Positions 61,919 to 64,000 of a stretch of DNA of 64,000 nt are shown here, one piece after another. Made by a program: the position numbers and the translations under genes. Under the pieces are notes generated by a model, which saw nothing but the letters and a program-made list of their open reading frames with translations, did not search any database and had not been told where the DNA came from. Source of the stretch: Benincasa hispida (lineage: Eukaryota > Streptophyta > Magnoliopsida > Cucurbitales > Cucurbitaceae); NCBI RefSeq assembly GCF_009727055.1, contig NC_052350.1:36137613-36201612 (forward strand). The letters run 5' to 3'. Each line of letters begins with the position of its first letter. Positions within the stretch are counted from its first letter, which is position 1.

Positions 61919-62546
61919 GTGGCAACTGAAATTTCGATGGGAAATGTTGAAGTTTCATATAACTTGAGGTGGATTGCTCATGGCCCTCATCCTTTTGTGA
62001 TTAGATACAATAGTTATGTCATTAATGGATTTCGCTATCACACAAAGTCTTATGATAAGGATCGAAGTGTACAAAATAATGGAGTTAGTTTAGTGGTAAA
62101 AACAATGCAAGTGTTCAGTTCAAAAGCTAAAAATCTTATCACTGGAGATATGTCTTTTTATGGAGTAATACAAGACATATGGGAACTTAATTATAATAAG
62201 TTCAAAATTGCAGTGTTTAAATGTGATTGAGTTGAGAACAATAGTGGTATGAAAATGGATGACCTTGGTTTTGTATTAGTTGATTTAAATAGAACAGGTC
62301 ACAAGTTTGATTCTTTTATACTAGCAACCCAAGGAAGGAAAGTGTTCTATGTTGAGGGCCCAAGTGACGTTAGATGGTCAATTGTGCTTACTCCACCACG
62401 GAGAGAATTTGAAGATCAATATAATGACGACGAACTTGGAGATACCATATTACACTGTCAAGGAGAACCCAGTGATATGCCAAATATTAATGGAAGTAAT
62501 GATTTGGATGAGAATACATATTTACGATCGGACTGTGAAAGCACAT
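61919..62546 (+). pseudogene. DUF4216 region of the CACTA transposase protein
   Basis: NLRWIAHGPHPFVIRYNSYV and INGFRYHTKSYDKDRSVQNNG (about 61950-62075) then FYGVIQDIWELNYNKFKIAVFKCD, a TGA at 62228-62230, and in the same frame DDLGFVLVDLNRTGHKFDSF and FYVEGPSDVRWSIVL. This is the domain normally found C-terminal to TNP2. It ends in an acidic tail before a probable intron (62549-62684, acceptor TTTGACAG). Confidence 0.8.
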
Positions 62547-62684
62547 AGATTCCTAAACAACATTTTGTGGGTGGGTTTTTAAATTATAATATTATATGTT
62601 ACATCTAATTTTGCACTTATTGTTATCTACAAATACTACATTTGATTAATATGTATATATTACTTTTTAATCTTGGTTTGACAG

Positions 62685-63891
62685 GATCTTATACCACATG
62701 GAGCACACAGATTTAGAGGCAAGAAACGAAGACTTAGAGATTGGTGGAGATGATGTTGTTCAACAGAATGAAACAAAGACTAAAAAGAAAAAGAAGCAGA
62801 GACCTACCATTATGTTCAATGTGACACGAGTTAGAAGTGTCGGAGAGAGGAAACTAGTGGAATATAATGATGACGGAGTACCTATTGGAGAAAATGGGGC
62901 CAAGTTAAACTCCTTTATTGGGCCATGCGTGCATTACCATGTCCCCATTACATATGAAATGTGACACACCAAATATTTTTTTTATTTTTTTATTATTTAT
63001 GTAATTTCAGTAATTCCTTTTTTTATTGAGGGCATTTTTGGAATTTTGGAAGTCAAGTGTAGTTGCGGGAATTTAATTTTTGGCATTGAATTTATTCAAT
63101 TTGGAAATTAATGACAGGAATTAATTTCATTTTGGGAAGGAAAAGAATTTAATAGTATAAAGTAGAATAAGGAAAAGAATAAAATATAGTTTATTTTCTT
63201 TTCTTTTTTAGTATTATTGAGATGTAATAATAATAATTATTATTATTTTAGGTTATATTTGATCTGAGGATGTTGAGATGTATATTTATGTCATAGAACC
63301 ATGTTGTGATAGTTTTGATGTTAAGACTATGATAGTGTCTTTACTAATTAGTTAGATGCCCACTAGAGTAGTTTATATGTTTCACCAGAGGTAGGCATCT
63401 AGAGGACATAGATGCCTAGCCTGACTCCGTAATGGGGTTACTTACTAAGTATTTTATACTCATCCTTTCTCATGTTGTTGTTTTAGGTAAGGGTAGGGAC
63501 GCGTCGGCGAATGACAAGTGGAATCCGTGATCGAGCCACTGGGACCAGTTTTATGCTTCCGCTCATGAGATTTAGATTTTTTTTTTTTTATGTTTTTCTT
63601 AACTTTCAGTTTTGATGTTTGAAACTTACTATTAAGAATCGTTTTCAAACTTATTTATTATCATTTATGATTTATAGGTACTCTATTGTTATTTTAAATA
63701 TTTGAATTTGATGAAAGTCTTTTGAACTTACCTTATTTATTTAGCATTTATTTCACCATAAAAGAGTGTCGTTTTAAATTCCATGCATGCATGTATTTAG
63801 TAACGGCCTAACTTAAGTCCTAGGGGGTCGAGTCGTTACATGAATGTGGAAACATGTGCCTGTTGAATTGAAGGATAAGATATATAACACA
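62685..63891 (+). pseudogene. Transposase_24-type CACTA protein, split by a solo LTR
   Basis: From ATG 62698 the frame encodes an acidic and then lysine-rich stretch (KTKKKKKQRPTIMFNVTRV), GVPIGENGAKLNSFIGPCV and HYHVPITYE up to 62959. After the inserted LTR the homologous frame resumes at 63844 with MWKHVPVELKDKIYN and VE, followed by a GTATATC splice donor at about 63897. Members of this family accompany TNP2 in CACTA elements; their role in transposition is not well defined. The C-terminal part of a similar protein is seen at 15830-16613 in another element. Confidence 0.8.
62960..63840 (+). mobile_element. Solo gypsy-type LTR, 881 bp
   Basis: Starts TGTGACACACC and ends GAGTCGTTACA. Flanks are TGAAA (62955-62959) and TGAA (63841-63844), a 5-bp target duplication with one base lost on the right. 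Removing it restores a continuous coding frame across the site. It aligns with the minus-strand LTR at 1-1777 over its first few hundred bases. No internal domains. Confidence 0.88.
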
Positions 63892-64000
63892 GTTGAGGTA
63901 TATCGAACATGTCCTCTTTCTCTCTCTATCTTTTTTTCTCTCTATCAATTGATCATTTAAGACAAATATGAAATATAAAATAATTCAAAATGCATATTTG

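Larger units (their letters stand above)
59221..64000 (+). mobile_element. CACTA (En/Spm) transposon, 5' part, runs off right edge
   Basis: Starts CACTACTACAAAAAAC at 59221, with AACGTCAAG/AACATCAAG subterminal words (about 59380-59440). It carries TNP2-type transposase (60434-61810), a DUF4216 region (61919-62546) and a Transposase_24-type ORF (62685-63891) in the usual order. A solo gypsy-type LTR is nested at 62960-63840. The 3' terminus is not in the window. Confidence 0.85.

Noticed and set aside
1..64000. tRNA, rRNA or telomeric repeats
   Set aside because: I looked for T-loop-type boxes and paired arms, rRNA-like sequence and TTTAGGG arrays and saw none convincing; a covariance search would settle it.

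Overview
This window is nuclear DNA of a flowering plant, AT-rich and dominated by transposable elements. The gene families (GT14 glycosyltransferase, DUF4220/DUF594 protein), Ty1/copia, Ty3/gypsy, L1-type LINE and CACTA elements, and a mitochondrial nad5 insertion all point to a eudicot. A recurrent palindrome of the type TCTATCA(C/G)TGATAGA and the style of the copia LTRs suggest Cucurbitaceae, but that is inference only. I see one apparently intact gene, the GT14 gene at 22763-23851. I found no undescribed molecular system; the most notable signals are nested insertions with datable order, a tandem segmental duplication, and several marks of assembly error.

Layout. 1-15400 is a nest of LTR retrotransposons: a gypsy-type LTR (minus strand) sits inside the 5' LTR of a nearly complete copia element (+ strand, about 1778-11617). 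That element abuts a piece of a sister copy's reverse transcriptase, an inverted copia-type LTR (11715-15400), and a second inverted solo LTR (12761-15016) nested inside it. 15401-15438 is the palindromic double Tn5 mosaic end used as Nextera mate-pair junction adapter, so the join there is probably false. 15439-17523 holds the 3' end of a CACTA transposon. 17524-22420 is AT-rich intergenic DNA.

22420-25434 carries the GT14 gene, its CT-rich leader and its 3' region. 25435-34870 is intergenic with small repeats, a MULE-like MITE, a pair of copies of another MITE, a mitochondrial nad5 fragment, and a CACTA end. 34875-40771 is a chromovirus-like Ty3/gypsy element with both LTRs and a perfect 5-bp target duplication, its coding region shattered by small indels.

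40828-59457 is a tandem segmental duplication (copy 1 40828-50258, copy 2 51709-59457), separated by a small CACTA-type element. Each copy holds one DUF4220-DUF594 gene: copy 2 is one frame with two TAA stops, copy 1 is riddled with indels. Copy 1 also gained a LINE with an 18-bp target duplication whose empty site is visible in copy 2. 59221-64000 is a second CACTA element with a broken TNP2-type transposase, a DUF4216 region and a Transposase_24-like ORF, the last split by a solo gypsy-type LTR of the family seen at the left edge.

Reliability. A single N flanked by a 62-bp exact duplication, the mate-pair junction adapter, and blocks with far more indels than substitutions relative to their paralogues (34875-40771, about 44650-48145) suggest gap filling with unpolished long reads. 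Pseudogene calls in those blocks should be read with that in mind.
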